A stretch of DNA of 64,000 bases from Rhodeus uyekii (lineage: Eukaryota; Chordata; Actinopteri; Cypriniformes; Acheilognathidae), in assembly GCA_037043235.1 (NCBI GenBank), contig JAWRVZ010000038.1, positions 2,195,001 to 2,259,000 of the forward strand, given 5' to 3'. The notes beneath the pieces were generated by a model that was not told the DNA's origin, searched no databases, and saw only the letters and a list, made by a program, of their open reading frames with translations. Numbering within the stretch: position 1 is the first letter of the stretch; the number at the start of each line of letters is the position of its first letter. This document shows, piece by piece, positions 11,307 through 22,524 of this stretch. A program made the position numbers and the translations under genes.

Positions 11307-12484
11307 GGATAACACTTTACAATAAGTGTTTGTTTAAGTCTCATTAGTTAACATTTGTTAATGCATTAGCTTACAATGAGTAATTTTTTTGCTGTAGTAT
11401 CTATTACTTTTTGTTAATGTTAGTTAATAAAAATAGAAGCTTAATTCTGGAAACAGTAACAAATCATTTGATCAATTAATAGTTTGCTGTAGTTAAACTG
11501 TAGTTGATACATTTAACAGACTACATACAAAAAGTGAGTTTTGTTGTCATTCATTGTCACTGTAACAAAGTGTTATTTTTTTAATTAGCTCATATGTAAA
11601 GAGATGGCTAATGATTTAAAAACTCATTAACCGTAAATAGTTCTCACTCTGGATTCACGGTAACAGAAAATCAAAAAATGTCATTAAGTGCTTTAAACCA
11701 ACCTTTATTAGACATAAGTTGCATTAGTATTCAGTGTTCCTTAAAATCTTTATAAATTCATTAAACACACACACACGTTGGGTTTCCATATTTTGCGGGG
11801 ACTTTCATATGTTTTACGTATGTTTTTCATATTGATGGCATTGTTATTTAATTTTAAAAATGTATTGAAGTGATTATGTTTAGTATTAGGGATAGACTTA
11901 ATACTCTTTATACTAATGCAATTAATAAATGTTGGTTTAAAGCGCTTAATTACATTTTCCCATATACCATGATTTAATCTACATTGAGAACTTTTTACAG
12001 TTACCGTAATACGTTAGCTTGATCTAACTCTTTGTAATAATGTGTTCATTACAGTGGCAATTAATAAAGAACTCACTAATTGTATATAGTCCATTAATGT
12101 ATTAACTAAAGTTTATAAACTATGAATTAACTCCAAACTACCAATCGTTTGGGGTTACACTTTATTTTAAGGTGACTTAGTTACATTATACTCAAATAAG
12201 TACTGAGTACTGTTAAATAACTACATGTACTTACTAACTACTATTGACTAAGGGTTTGGTTTAGGGATAGTTACTTGTAATTATGCATAATTTATGGTTA
12301 TTACTATAGTTAGTATATTTACATAGTTATTGTATATTCTTAGAGTAAAGTATTATCCCATTTTTTCTTTTAATATGTTGGTACATTGAAATTAATATTA
12401 ATTGCCATTAATAAATGCTTAATGATTAACTAATGTAGTCAACTAACGTTAACAAATAAAACCTTATCGTCAAATGTTACCAAA
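11307..12484. repeat. Cluster of 'cactttacaataa / cactttattttaag' inverted-repeat elements
   Basis: Three old fish repeats are packed here. At 11307 a copy begins ggataacactttacaataag with the 'attagttaacatttgtt' block. At 12152-12362 an element opens ggggttacactttatttta and closes with a degenerate inverted copy (tagagtaaagtattatccc), enclosing the 'actacatgtacttactaac' words. At about 12400-12484 a minus-strand copy of the first type ends in 'acgttaacaaataaaacctta'. An 'acacacgttgggtttccata' repeat fragment sits at about 11763. No coding content. Confidence 0.6.
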
Positions 12485-13150
12485 ATGGAGAGTTTTATGG
12501 TAGAGAGTGTTGTATGATTATCAGTGAATAAGTTAAACAAAAAAACACTAAAAAGCATAATATGAAATATAGTGCAGGAGTTCAATGTTCAATCTTTATG
12601 AGCCATTACATTTTTGATACACAGCTCAAGAATTTATTTAGAGTGCGTTTGACTTAGTGCAAAAACCCTTATAAAGTATCAAGAGGTTCAAATTCAAATC
12701 TGATTATGAATAATTCCTGTTCATATCACCTTCCAGCTACCACAGCTAATATTTTGTGACTGAATTCATTCCACGTCTTAGTACTCTAGCATCTGAAAAG
12801 ACCGAGCTGCCATATGACGGCTGGAGTTCCTCTATCCCACTGACCTGCCCGCCACTGCAGCGGAAAACTCATTACCATTCCCTTCACTCAGCGTGTTTTC
12901 CTCTGCTCTTTTCTGTCGCTTAATTGCAACGTAGAGGTTTTTCTCACTGTGGGGCATTACCGGAGGCCTACGGGGATCGGGACGTGTGGTGGAGGGGGCG
13001 GAGGATCCAAACAGGGCAGTAATGGAGACCAGGTGGGAGCCTGTCCTGAAGGGAAAATAAGCTTAAGCCGCTTTGGTGCAACTTTAGCTATATAGTTACT
13101 TTTAAAGGTGGATTTTCCCCAGTGTTTCGGTAGAACCACCACTTTTGTTT
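12485..13150. other. Intergenic stretch, candidate conserved non-coding segment
   Basis: No repeat or gene was recognised. The part at 12770-12960 is of higher complexity and GC than its surroundings and is free of known repeats, the texture often seen in conserved non-coding elements. Conservation cannot be judged from this sequence alone. Confidence 0.3.
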
Positions 13151-13310
13151 CCCCAAAGAACCATGTTTTTCTTAGTGTGAAAAACATTATAAAAATCTAA
13201 CGAACGTTTTCCATTATAAAGAACTGTGTAATGGAAAGGCTCCATAGATGTTAACGATTCTTCATGGATCCATAGAAGCCAATAAAGCACCTTTATTTTT
13301 AAGAGTGTAG
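13151..13310 (+). repeat. 'aaagaacc...tatttttaagagtgtag' interspersed repeat
   Basis: The blocks are ccccaaagaaccatg, tataaagaactgtgtaatgg, a 'gttaacgattcttcatgg' segment and the ending cctttatttttaagagtgta, a common cyprinid repeat. Related diverged copies are at about 7088-7202 and 16745-16918. Confidence 0.65.
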
Positions 13311-15248
13311 ACGAGAGACAGATTTCACTGTGCGTCAGAAATGCATTGGGAATGATTGCGGAATTTGTACTAAATCAGCTACATGTTAAAGCTGTTTTTC
13401 CCCTGGTGTTTTCCTGGTACAGACATGCCTGCAGATGACCCAATGACACATGCAAGGAGACCATTACACAAGCTCACATGTCCTCTGAGAAACTTCAGAA
13501 AGCACAGCACACGCAAACAATTGAGTCTTTATCCGCTCCGCTTCCTCAGCATGTCCCCCACAGACAGACCCCTACTAAGAAACCATTGGACACAGAAATC
13601 TGAGGTTCTGATGAATTCCAAAAGTATGTTTCACATTACCACGACTGATAAGCCTTTAAAGTGGTTTTTCTTGAATATTCTTGCACTGTACAGATGAAGA
13701 TGAATATGGATGATATTGTTTAAAATGTTGGCATGGTGAATGCACTGATAAAACGTTTCCTATTCCTTTATCAGAGCTTTTTGTTGTGAATATATATCGC
13801 ACATTTATATATTCAAATGTACAAGTAAATGTATATAAAAGTGTGTTTTATTCTAGATCATTTTAAAAAAAATTTGCTCATACAGTGATAAAATATTTAC
13901 TTAAATACAGTGTGTATATACATATTGTCACGCAATGTGCGTAGAGTGCAAACAGAAGATGACGAGGATGCAGGTTTCAACACCTGAAACTCTCTTTAGA
14001 AAACGAAAAACAAAGACTTGAAATATAAACAAAACGGCACACCTTTTGTGCAAACATGGAAGAGGAAGAAGAACAGGGGAACATCAAACACCTTCAACAA
14101 CGTTAACGAACGACAAAGACGAGGCAATATGAGAGGGAATTTATACAAGAAGAAACGGGAAACAGCTGACAAGACAAACAGGGTAATTATATATATATGT
14201 ATGTATATACATACAGTGTGTGTACATTTTATATATATATATATATATATATTTAATACATTTTTATATATTTTACGCATTGCCTACGTATTCACAAGTA
14301 TAAAGTTATGTGTATGTAATTATCTATAAAATATACTATATGCAGGATAATGAATTTTAAAAATGTAATTTGTGAAGTGTTTGTTCAGCATCATGAATAC
14401 AGCAATGAAACGTTCCATATTTCTACAACATTAGTTCTTTGTGATGATTTTATATACATTTTATATTCGCAAAATTAATTTTCATTTTTGTATATTTTGT
14501 AATTATAAATTTAAATTCATAATACAGTTCTGTATAAATAAAAAAAATTGTATATGAAATACATAAAATTTTATGTATGTATATATATATATAATGTATT
14601 CAGCTGGTTGCTCATCATCATGATAAATAAAATAATAATAATTACATTGTTTTTATAAAATATTATTTATGTGATTGTTTGGAATGTATGCAAATTCACC
14701 CATTTTATTTACCAAAAGTTTACTCATTACTAATGTTAAGGCGGCGTCAAGCTTTGAAACATCATAAAGGTTTAGCATGAGGGCGAGTAAATGACAGAAT
14801 TTTAATTTTGGGAGAAGTCATCCCTTTAATTTGGCATAAGGATTTGCATTGAGAGTGAACAGGAAGTGTTTCACACAGAGACACTCAAAAGTGCTGATTC
14901 GCAGGAGCTTTAAGCCACATAAACAAAGAACATCTTTGCATTTCCTTGGCCGGAAACAATGGCCATGTTGTTCACTGGTATAATGTGGGGGAAGTTTGGC
15001 TGGCACGCGGGCAGGCTGCCCCATGGATGCTAATCACCCTCCCCAAAACCGCCATCAAAACCATTCATGCTTGTCTTATTAGCGTGTTGCTTTTCAAATG
15101 TTGTCTTTGAAAGCAGAGCATGATAAAATGATTAAAGCGATCACTTTAGGAGCAGGAGCTCCACTGTCAAAGTTTGGTCATGCAGTTTGGAATAACTTCA
15201 TTCTTATTACACAGTTTGCTTTTAGTTTTCAAGTTGAAAAACTTCTGA
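13311..15248. other. Intergenic stretch with AT repeats and old repeat fragments
   Basis: At 13926-14190 a segment (starting tgtcacgcaatgtgcg, containing aacatcaaacaccttcaac) resembles a dispersed fish repeat that I cannot name. It runs into AT dinucleotide tracts (14186-14260). At 14740-14828 a fragment with 'catgagggcgagtaaatgacagaatttt' and 'gtcatcccttta' matches a familiar cyprinid repeat tail. The frame at 13383-13697 (104 codons) has no recognisable domain and is not called. Confidence 0.45.
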
Positions 15249-15893
15249 ATGTCTGAAGCATTCAGGAGTGTGTTAACAAGGGCAAAGGAGGAAAGACATC
15301 AGCAATGATCTTAGAGGAGCAGTTCTTGTTGCCCATCAAGGAAAGGTTTTAAGGTAATTTCTAAACGAGTTGCAGTCTATCATTCTACAGTGAGGAAGAT
15401 TATTCACAAGTGGAGAACATTCAAGACAGTTGCCAATCTTCTCATGAGTGGACATCTCAGAAAACCGCAGAAACTCAAGAGTTACACCTCAAACTCTACA
15501 GCTCTGTTAACATGTTAAATGTTACAGATCACAAAAGTACAATTAGACAAAGACTAAACAAGTATAGCTCGTTTGGAAGGGTTGCCAGGATACGCCTCTT
15601 ATGAGAGTACGACTTATGTTTTTAAAGTTGCATCTGAACAAACCACAAGACTTCCAAAGAGGAGATTTCCTCATAGCAACTGTCAAGCTGGGGCTTGTTT
15701 AGCAGTCACAGGACTTGGGCATCTTGCAGTCATTGAGTCGACCATGAACTCCTCTGCATATCAAAGTATTCTAGAGTCAAATGTGAGGCTATCTGTCCGA
15801 CAGCTAAAGTCTGGCCGAAAATTAAGTCATTCAACAAATGCAACATTCTGTAAAAAAAGAAAAAAAGAATTGTCAATTTGGATTTCATGGTGA
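15249..15893 (+). pseudogene. Tc1-like transposase remnant
   Basis: This is a decayed Tc1-like element on the + strand. Recognisable nucleotide blocks, in the order of the intact family, are attattcacaagtggagaac, cattcaagacagttgccaat, ttggaagggttgccagga, gcatctgaacaaaccacaag, tgcagtcattgagtcgacc and tatctgtccgacagctaaag. The reading frame breaks several times. The two frames 15410-15604 and 15573-15893 are pieces of it, and the catalytic core between 'acaagacttcc' and 'tttagcagtcacaggac' is largely deleted. The family resembles the one at position 1. No product is expected. Confidence 0.85.
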
Positions 15894-16744
15894 CTTTAGT
15901 CTAGACAGTGACCATTGTGCATCTGTCCACGTCCCGAGATCATGTCGCACAAACTGATTATATCTCGAGTCTGAGGAACAACGGCACAACACTTAATGAA
16001 AACCAATTCGAGGATGAAGATAGATGGGGAGATTCACCCATGTTCAACGCTTCAGTGCCTGAAAGGAATCATCCATTCTGCAATCGAACAATACTGTAGA
16101 TGTCACACGGATACATGACAGGAACTTTAATGACCAAGTTAATGGAAACAGCCGAGGTTTGGGCCAAACACGGAGAGGCAGCTGTTATTACTTATTCATT
16201 GCTGAACAAGAGACGGCTCTGCGCTGGTGTGAGCTGACGCATATCGCTTTCAGCTGGGCCACATATGCAGGGCGCGGGAACGCTGTTACGAAAGCCTGCA
16301 GTCAACAGATGTTTGGGCTTCTTGAGCTGCAGTGACCTGATGACAAAGCTTCATGAACAAGCACTTCAACACGTTAGCCAGATACAGAAAACATGCAAGA
16401 GTTTTCTCTTAAAAAAAGCCTCTTCTTCCCAAAAAAAGTCAAACATTTCAAAATATTTAAGTAATATTTAGGACAAGTCGAAATTTTGATGGTCATATTG
16501 ATGAGATGAAAAGTCAAAGTTATGACTATGGTAAAAAGTTTAAATGATGGTGTTAAAACCAAATTATGACATTAAAAAAGTCAAAGTATTTTGATGATGT
16601 GGATAAATACTTTACGGTTTCTTTGTATTGTTGAACTAATATCCTGTGAATGAACACCAAATTCACTTTTACAAAATTATCTGAAAATATCTAAAGGTTT
16701 GTCAATTTATCTTATTACAACTTCCGTCCAAGGAATCTCAAATT
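15894..16744. other. Intergenic stretch, nothing certain
   Basis: The part at 16150-16330 is GC-richer and repeat-free, a possible conserved non-coding segment. Short frames at 15908, 16265 and 16374 have no supporting features. Confidence 0.3.
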
Positions 16745-16918
16745 TTAAGAACACTTAAAAAAATATAGGTTCTTTATGGCTTTAATAACCTTTAAAATCC
16801 ATGGAATCTTTCCAATCCACAAAAGGTACTCCACAGTAAAAGAAAATGAAAGGGTTTTTTTTAGGAAACCAAATATGGTTTAAAAAAAAATCTTTTGGAA
16901 CTTTTATTTTTAAGAGAG
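16745..16918 (+). repeat. Diverged 'ggttctttatgg...tatttttaagag' repeat
   Basis: The ends ttaagaacacttaaaaaaat and ttggaacttttatttttaaga, together with the internal 'aggttctttatggc', relate this to the repeat at 13151. It is strongly degenerate. Confidence 0.5.
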
Positions 16919-18022
16919 AAGACATGATAGTTTTATGTGTGGAACATTTGTCATTATTCACTGAAACTATCTAGGACGTTTAACCATTTGACCACATCGT
17001 CCTCAAAAACCACCAAAGAAATAAAAGTCTTAGTTTGATACCGATCAGAACCAGTTGTGTCAGTAAAGGACTTTAGAAAGTAGTAATTTAGCTGTTAAGC
17101 TGTTCCTTTAAACACATCCACCTCATAGAATAAATCAGTACAGTAAGTCCAGCCAGAGAGATTTTTGCCAAAGACTGGCAGCAAGATGCCAGGAAAAAAT
17201 CATGGCTGGTTAATATTTGGTCTTTTTGAAAGCCAGCTGATGACACAGCACTGTTTCACATTAAAACCAATTGCATGCTGTTCAACCGAGACTTAACAAG
17301 ATCCAACCACGATTATTAATCTGGTTTCAGATCCTTTGGCTTCTACCATCAGATCATTCAGTTACACACTGGTCAGCAGATCTACCGGAATATGGAACGG
17401 ATCAGTTTAGGACAGGAATATGAACAACATGATATTGCAAATTCACGTCTATGCAAAGAATGCTTTATATAAGCACAGTTGGAGATGGCAAACTAACAAA
17501 GGCGGCATTCAGTTTTAGTCCTGGCATGTTTGTTTCCATCTTACATATCAATGAGCACATCGACAGCCACACGAAATACAAACTTATTTACAAAGCAGAA
17601 ATTTGTTCCATGAAATCTAAAGCTTATCAGCTCCTTAAACAACATGATGTTCCTAGAACGAATTTCATGGGAATCTGGGCTGTGGTTGAAGATGTAATTA
17701 TTGAATGTTTGTTCAGTGTCTGTAACCAGACATTTAATATTAGGGGTGACAAACTACTATTGAGTATCTGGAGACAAGAAATGTACATTTATACACAAAC
17801 GGATCAGCACCATCTTTCTTTTTCACTGAATTGAAAGCACAGAATTGGGGGATGTTAAAGGCAGCGAAGGATACATCTAAAAATTTATCAGATAAAGTTA
17901 TCTGAGGAGACAGGAACTGAAGCTAACATTGGATTCGGACATGCCGGGATGCTTTTCGAACTTGGAATGCGTCCTCCGAAGGCTGCATTTTTTTGTAAAC
18001 GGAGAGTTTATACAGTGGTGAG
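16919..18022. other. Intergenic stretch with an unsupported 127-codon frame
   Basis: The longest non-transposon, non-microsatellite frame outside the two genes is at 17451-17834 (+). Its translation is rich in Ile, Lys, Ser and Tyr, has no recognised domain, and the context shows no splice or promoter signal. I treat it as chance. Nothing else was identified. Confidence 0.35.
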
Positions 18023-18170
18023 CAGTGTTGCCAGATTGGACTGACGATTTCCAGCCCAACTACAGCAAAAAACCTGGCCATTTACAAAAATACCCGCCCA
18101 ATTTTTATCGACCAGCCCAATGCATTTTTTTCCGGTCGGACGTGACCAAAAGGAGCAGTCTGGCAACACT
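18023..18170. mobile_element. hAT-type MITE with 8-bp target duplication
   Basis: A 148-bp element with ends cagtgttgccagattgg and ctggcaacact, which are inverted repeats. The flanks gtggtgag (18015-18022) and atggtgag (18171-18178) match at 7 of 8 bases, the duplication length typical of hAT transposons. It is too short to encode anything. Confidence 0.8.
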
Positions 18171-19530
18171 ATGGTGAGAACCCGTCAGAACCCAGAGGTG
18201 TAATTCGCCACTGGTTCCATCAAGGTTTTTCTATGGGATTTTATAATGCTTTTTTATTTGTTTACTGTGGTAAACATAACTTGACAATACTTTTGACGCT
18301 TTGTTCTACAACGTAGAGGTGCACACGCTCACACCTCAAACGGTCTTCTCTAGATACTTATCAAAAATGGACATAACTGCATCAAATTCGTTTATATTCA
18401 ACACAGGCTTTCTGTTACACATAAATCGAAAAACCTATAGGAAAATCTCTTGACTTATAGGTTCTGGCGTCACACCTGCACCATATTTGTGGTAACCATC
18501 AGTCAACCAGTCAAATGGGCGATGAGTGTATTTACACTATAAATAGAATTTAAAAAAATAAATAAATATGGAACTGAATTTTGCATCATGGTAAAATCAC
18601 TAATGATGGCTTCTTATTTCTTTATGAAACCAATAGTCTAAAAATAAATAACATAACTGATTTTTAAGTTCAGTAACCAGTACTTTATTAACCTTCTAAA
18701 TTACAAAAAGTCATTTTATCCTCAGTATGGTATTACTGTGTTGGTTTTAGCCAAATGTTGAGAAAGAAAATAAATGTATTTAAATTAGCTCGGTTAACTT
18801 GGTTCAAAAACCACAGATTTTCAAGTACAAACAAGAACTCCTCTCAGTTTCTCAAGCAAAACCACTAAACCTGCTCATTCCAAACACACACCTTTAAAAT
18901 AACATTTCTCGTGTGTGAAAAGCGCCACTGGAAGAGGAATATCAGGAGCAGTGGGTCAAACGAAACAGAGTTCACTGGAATATCTGCTGAATCACAGTAG
19001 ACTATAACATTTATTGCACAATCACACTGGAAAAAGAGTGCTGTGACTCAAACTTCATCAGAAAAAAATGAAGAACCACAAAGTGCATTAGAATCTCATC
19101 TCAGACAGGAACATTTGAGAATTGGATCTGTTCCAAAACCTATTGAACTTCTTGCTGCCTCCCCAGGCTCCATGAACGTCAACTTAAAACGATAAAACAG
19201 TTCCAGTTAAAAAGTTATTCAATCAAGAGCCGTGAGCGATTTTCTATTTTTCTTTTGTTGACAGCATATATAGCAATAATACACAGCACAGATCTAATAT
19301 ATATACACATGTGATTTCTTTACTCGCTAAATACGTTCACAGACATAACCGACTGTTTAGATGAACTTTGTGTTTTTGACAATCTTGTGTCTATTTAACA
19401 GTTTAAGGTAGTTTAATACTCAAAGGGTGCGCTGTGTGACAGCCAGCTTTCTGTGTACATGCTTCGGATGTGTGCGCATCAGAAAACCACATATCAGAAG
19501 CTTCCGAGGCATGAGCTGTGAAGCTGTACA
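18171..19530. other. Intergenic stretch, nothing recognised
   Basis: AT-rich sequence without supported genes or nameable repeats. Confidence 0.4.
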
Positions 19531-19737
19531 GCTTTTCTGTAGCTCAAACAGTAGAGCATGGCGCTTGCAACGGCAAGGTCATGGGTTGGATTCTGAAGGA
19601 ATAAATGTATACATATCTAGCTTAGCATAAATTAGAAATTACTGATTGCTTTTATGATTAAGGTATTTAAAGGTTTAATGACGCATGAATGAATAAAAGA
19701 ATGAATGAATTGCTTTAGAAAACACAAACTGCATATA

Positions 19738-20127
19738 CAGTGATCCCTCGTTTATCGCGGTTGATGTGGACCGGAACCCCCCGCGATAGGTGAAAATCCG
19801 CGAAGTAGGATCAGCCAATCAGCTCACGGGATTCATCCACTCGTGCTCTCATTCGTCGATCTCACGCCGGGAACCAATCACGTCAACCAATCATGTCTTG
19901 TCTGAGTGCTGCGGGTGTGTACAAAGCCTCTGAGAGAGTTTCTCTCTTTGTCTGGCATCCTGGGAAACCGTTTCTCTCGCGCATCACGATAAAACAACGC
20001 TGCTTTCCGCAATACGGCTGCTGATATGGCGGTATTTTTGAATTTTTATTTTGCGATGATATTTTTGAAAAATCCACGATGCACTGAGGCCACGAAACTT
20101 GAACCATGAAGTGACGAGGCATTACTG
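19738..20127. mobile_element. Pogo/Tigger-type MITE, copy A, nested in the LTR
   Basis: A 390-bp element flanked by TA (19736-19737 and 20128-20129). The ends are cagtgatccctcgtttatcg and, reading in from the right, cagtaatgcctcgtcac. Internal blocks (cgtgctctcattcgtcgat, gggaaccaatcacgtcaac, ggtgtgtacaaagcctctga, aaacgctgctttcc-like) recur in reverse orientation in the copy at 48083-49698. Non-autonomous; the 120-codon minus frame 19883-20245 is an artefact of it. Confidence 0.8.
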
Positions 20128-20176
20128 TAGTATTAAGTGGAATATATGGGGGCTTGTTGATTGAATAGAGTGGTAC

Positions 20177-20273
20177 AAGGGAGTTAACCACAAGCAATCT
20201 ATGTGTGCATTTAACATACTTGTTTGAATAAAGGGAGTTAACCACAAAGAATGTATGTGTGCATTTAACATAC
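20177..20273 (+). repeat. Two-copy tandem repeat (~43-bp unit) in the LTR
   Basis: Two near-identical units, gggagttaaccacaa followed by 'tatgtgtgcatttaacatac', lie at 20177-20219 and 20231-20273 with an 11-bp spacer. The position upstream of the TATA-like motif fits LTR U3 repeats. Confidence 0.8.
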
Positions 20274-20713
20274 CATAGATGGGTATTTGATCTGTGTTGA
20301 GCGCCTTAGGCGCCCCGTTTATGTTAACCTTTGTGTGCAGGAAAAACAGGAATAGAGATGGGTGATCTCAATTGGAGCAACACCTATCAGTGGCCATCTC
20401 CCAAGAGAGGACATCCCACTTGTGTGTTAAAATGTATAAATATATGGGTCAGGGAAAGGCGAGGTTGTCGCAGAGTACCTGGGCATGAGACTCGCATAAT
20501 ATTGTGTAATCAGGGAAAGCTGTGACCCAGAGCTCTGTATACTTTATTCATATGATTTAATTGATAAGCTCTCATTAAAAGAACACGCGGACTTGAGGAA
20601 TTGATGAAAAGTCTAACAATTCCCAGGGAAAGCAAGAACTGATTAGAATGTCAATGTGTTTCTTGAATGCAACATAAGTCGCTTCGGATAAAAGTGTCCG
20701 CCAAATGTAAAAT

Positions 20714-21561
20714 TAACTGAACTTATATGTAAAGGATTCACCATCTGTCTGGAAAGCAGCAGCTCATTTGCATTTAAAGATACAGTATATGCATGAAAAC
20801 AGCATGAGTTTCCTTCCACTCAAAAACAAGCATTTACAACCAGATTTAATTGGGTATTTTGAGTTGAAACTTCACAGACACTTTCTGGGGACACTTGAGA
20901 CTTATATTACGTCTTGTAAAAAAAAAAAAAAAAAAGGGGGGTATTATAGGTCACCTTTAAAATGCAGTCTATATAGACAGCTCACAAGGAAACCGAAACA
21001 GAACCCCTATAGAACTGAATTAGATCTCTTGATAGCATTGATTTTGTGGCGGAGAAAAAGTAGGGATAGCTTATTTGTTTTAAATTGAGTAACAGTCAAC
21101 AGCTAAAAACGTAAATTGATTTGGGCATTTCATGAAGGTGATGCCTGTTGCCCAACTGCAGTTTTGGGGCCTCTTTTAATTACCTGGAATGTTTGCCAGC
21201 CACCATCCATTCCTCTTTTCTGAACTCTACTACCTGGTCACACACACTCACACACACATATATTTCATGTAATTTCACTCTGGTTAATTATTAAATAATT
21301 TAGTCATTTTCTTACAGTCATGTATATATTGGTATTTGAGCATGAAAAGGTCTGAAAAATCACTCCAAAGGGAATTATTCTCTTAACTGTATTAGAAAGC
21401 ACTGTTTTTAAATCTGAACTTCCTGAAACTCCTCGAGTTTCCTTCTGGTAACGTACACGTCTATATTCCTCATTTAAATAATTTCCGCCAAATCCATGTG
21501 TTAGTATTGTTGAAACTCATGGTTATGGTAAGCCATCATTTTTGAAACATGATCATGGAGG
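20714..21561. other. Intergenic stretch with a poly(A)-linked repeat fragment
   Basis: Around 20919-20960 an A17 run is followed by a 'ggtattataggtcaccttta' fragment resembling a dispersed fish repeat. The frame 20768-21088 crosses it and is not a gene. The rest is unassigned. Confidence 0.4.
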
Positions 21562-21680
21562 TTGACCAATCGTAACACTGGTTCAGCCAACCAATCAGAG
21601 TACATTGCTCTTTTTGTAAGAAGGGGCTTCATAGAGACTGGAACTAAATAAAGCATTACAGATAAACTGGAACAATGTAA
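21562..21680. repeat. Interspersed repeat fragment ('ccaatcagag' family)
   Basis: The segment with gttgaccaatcgtaacactg, agccaaccaatcagag, aggggcttcatagagactgg and 'gcattacagataaactgg' has the block order of a cyprinid repeat I recall. Its limits are uncertain. Confidence 0.5.
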
Positions 21681-22242
21681 AATATGTGAAAAATATATAA
21701 TATTCTAGTAAACAAAAAAATAATTCAAGACAAAAATATGGACACTTAAAGCCGTTGACAACAATTTCATTGAATTTAAGAGTTCTTTCCTGTTATGATG
21801 ATGTAAAGATATCGCAGGATCTTGGCAATGATACCAGTAGGGGTCTGTTTATATGTAGAAAAATACAAAGGAATTACACAAATTTGCTCAAATGAGGTCA
21901 GAGGTTTGATTCTCAGGAAAAATGCACACTGATAACATTTTTGGCCTTGTCGCATTGTATAAAATAAATGCATAAAATGTTCACATTCCTTGAACAGTTG
22001 TTTCACTGCAAAAAAGATGATTTAGATAGCCTTACATATTAAAATCACAAGTATGAAATAATTTATGTAAGTACTTTAACAGAAAAAACAGCACTTTGAA
22101 ACCATCTTGCCTTGAAAACATGCAGCTGTTTGTTTTTGAGTTGTTATCGACAGCACACTACAGATGCTGCTGATCTCAACTGGTTTTGAATCTGGAACAT
22201 TCCTTTAAAATTTGTGTTTCACTACATTCGGATGCTCTAATA

Positions 22243-22428
22243 CAGTGGTCCCCAACCTTTTTTGTGCCGCGGACCGGTAAACGGGGTGCGAGCGCAAGCG
22301 AGACTGTTCAAACGCCTCCATAGTCACAGCGCCACAGCCGCTTGCAGCAGCTCACGGACCGGTCCGCGAATGCGCTCCGCGGCCCGGTGCCACTTCTTCC
22401 ACTTCGGACCGGGGGTTGGGGACCACTG
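22243..22428. mobile_element. hAT-type MITE with perfect 8-bp target duplication
   Basis: A 186-bp element with inverted ends cagtggtccccaacc and ggttggggaccactg, flanked by a perfect CTCTAATA (22235-22242 and 22429-22436). Ends of this type belong to Charlie/hAT-like elements. The interior is GC-rich (gcggaccggt, and ccgcggcccggtgcc). It is non-coding and lies just beyond the predicted chsy1 3' end. Confidence 0.9.
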
Positions 22429-22524
22429 CTCTAATAAGCAGCTTTAAAAGGCAGATAAATTGGGCTAAAACCTAAAAGACATGGTTCATTTTGGACGTAA
22501 AAATAAAAACATTGCGCAACACCA

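Larger units (their letters stand above)
19594..20618 (+). mobile_element. Solo LTR (TG...CA) with 4-bp target duplication
   Basis: The inserted segment starts TGAAGG and ends TAACA, and is flanked by ATTC on both sides (19590-19593 and 20619-20622). TG...CA ends with a 4-bp duplication are the mark of a gypsy-type or retroviral LTR. No internal gag/pol region is attached, so this is a solo LTR left by recombination. Without the later MITE it is about 635 bp. Consistent features inside are a 43-bp tandem repeat (20177-20273), which may be upstream control repeats, a TATA-like tataaata at 20435-20442 and ATTAAA at 20574-20579, which suggest + orientation. The parent element could not be identified. 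Confidence 0.75.
19531..20713 (+). repeat. tRNA-derived SINE split by a solo LTR
   Basis: The head (19531-19593: ttttctgtagctcaaacag, agagcatggcgcttgcaac, then the B-box start catgggttgg) and the tail (20619-20713: ttcccagggaaagcaagaac ... gtcgcttcggataaaagtg) are two halves of one SINE. They join seamlessly if 19594-20618 and one copy of ATTC are removed, giving the same order as the intact copies at 31133 and 32836. The break lies in the pol III B box, so this copy cannot be transcribed from its own promoter. Confidence 0.85.

Noticed and set aside
17451..17834. 127-codon open frame between lrrk1 and chsy1
   Set aside because: No recognisable domain, no promoter, splice or poly(A) context, and a composition like translated AT-rich non-coding DNA.
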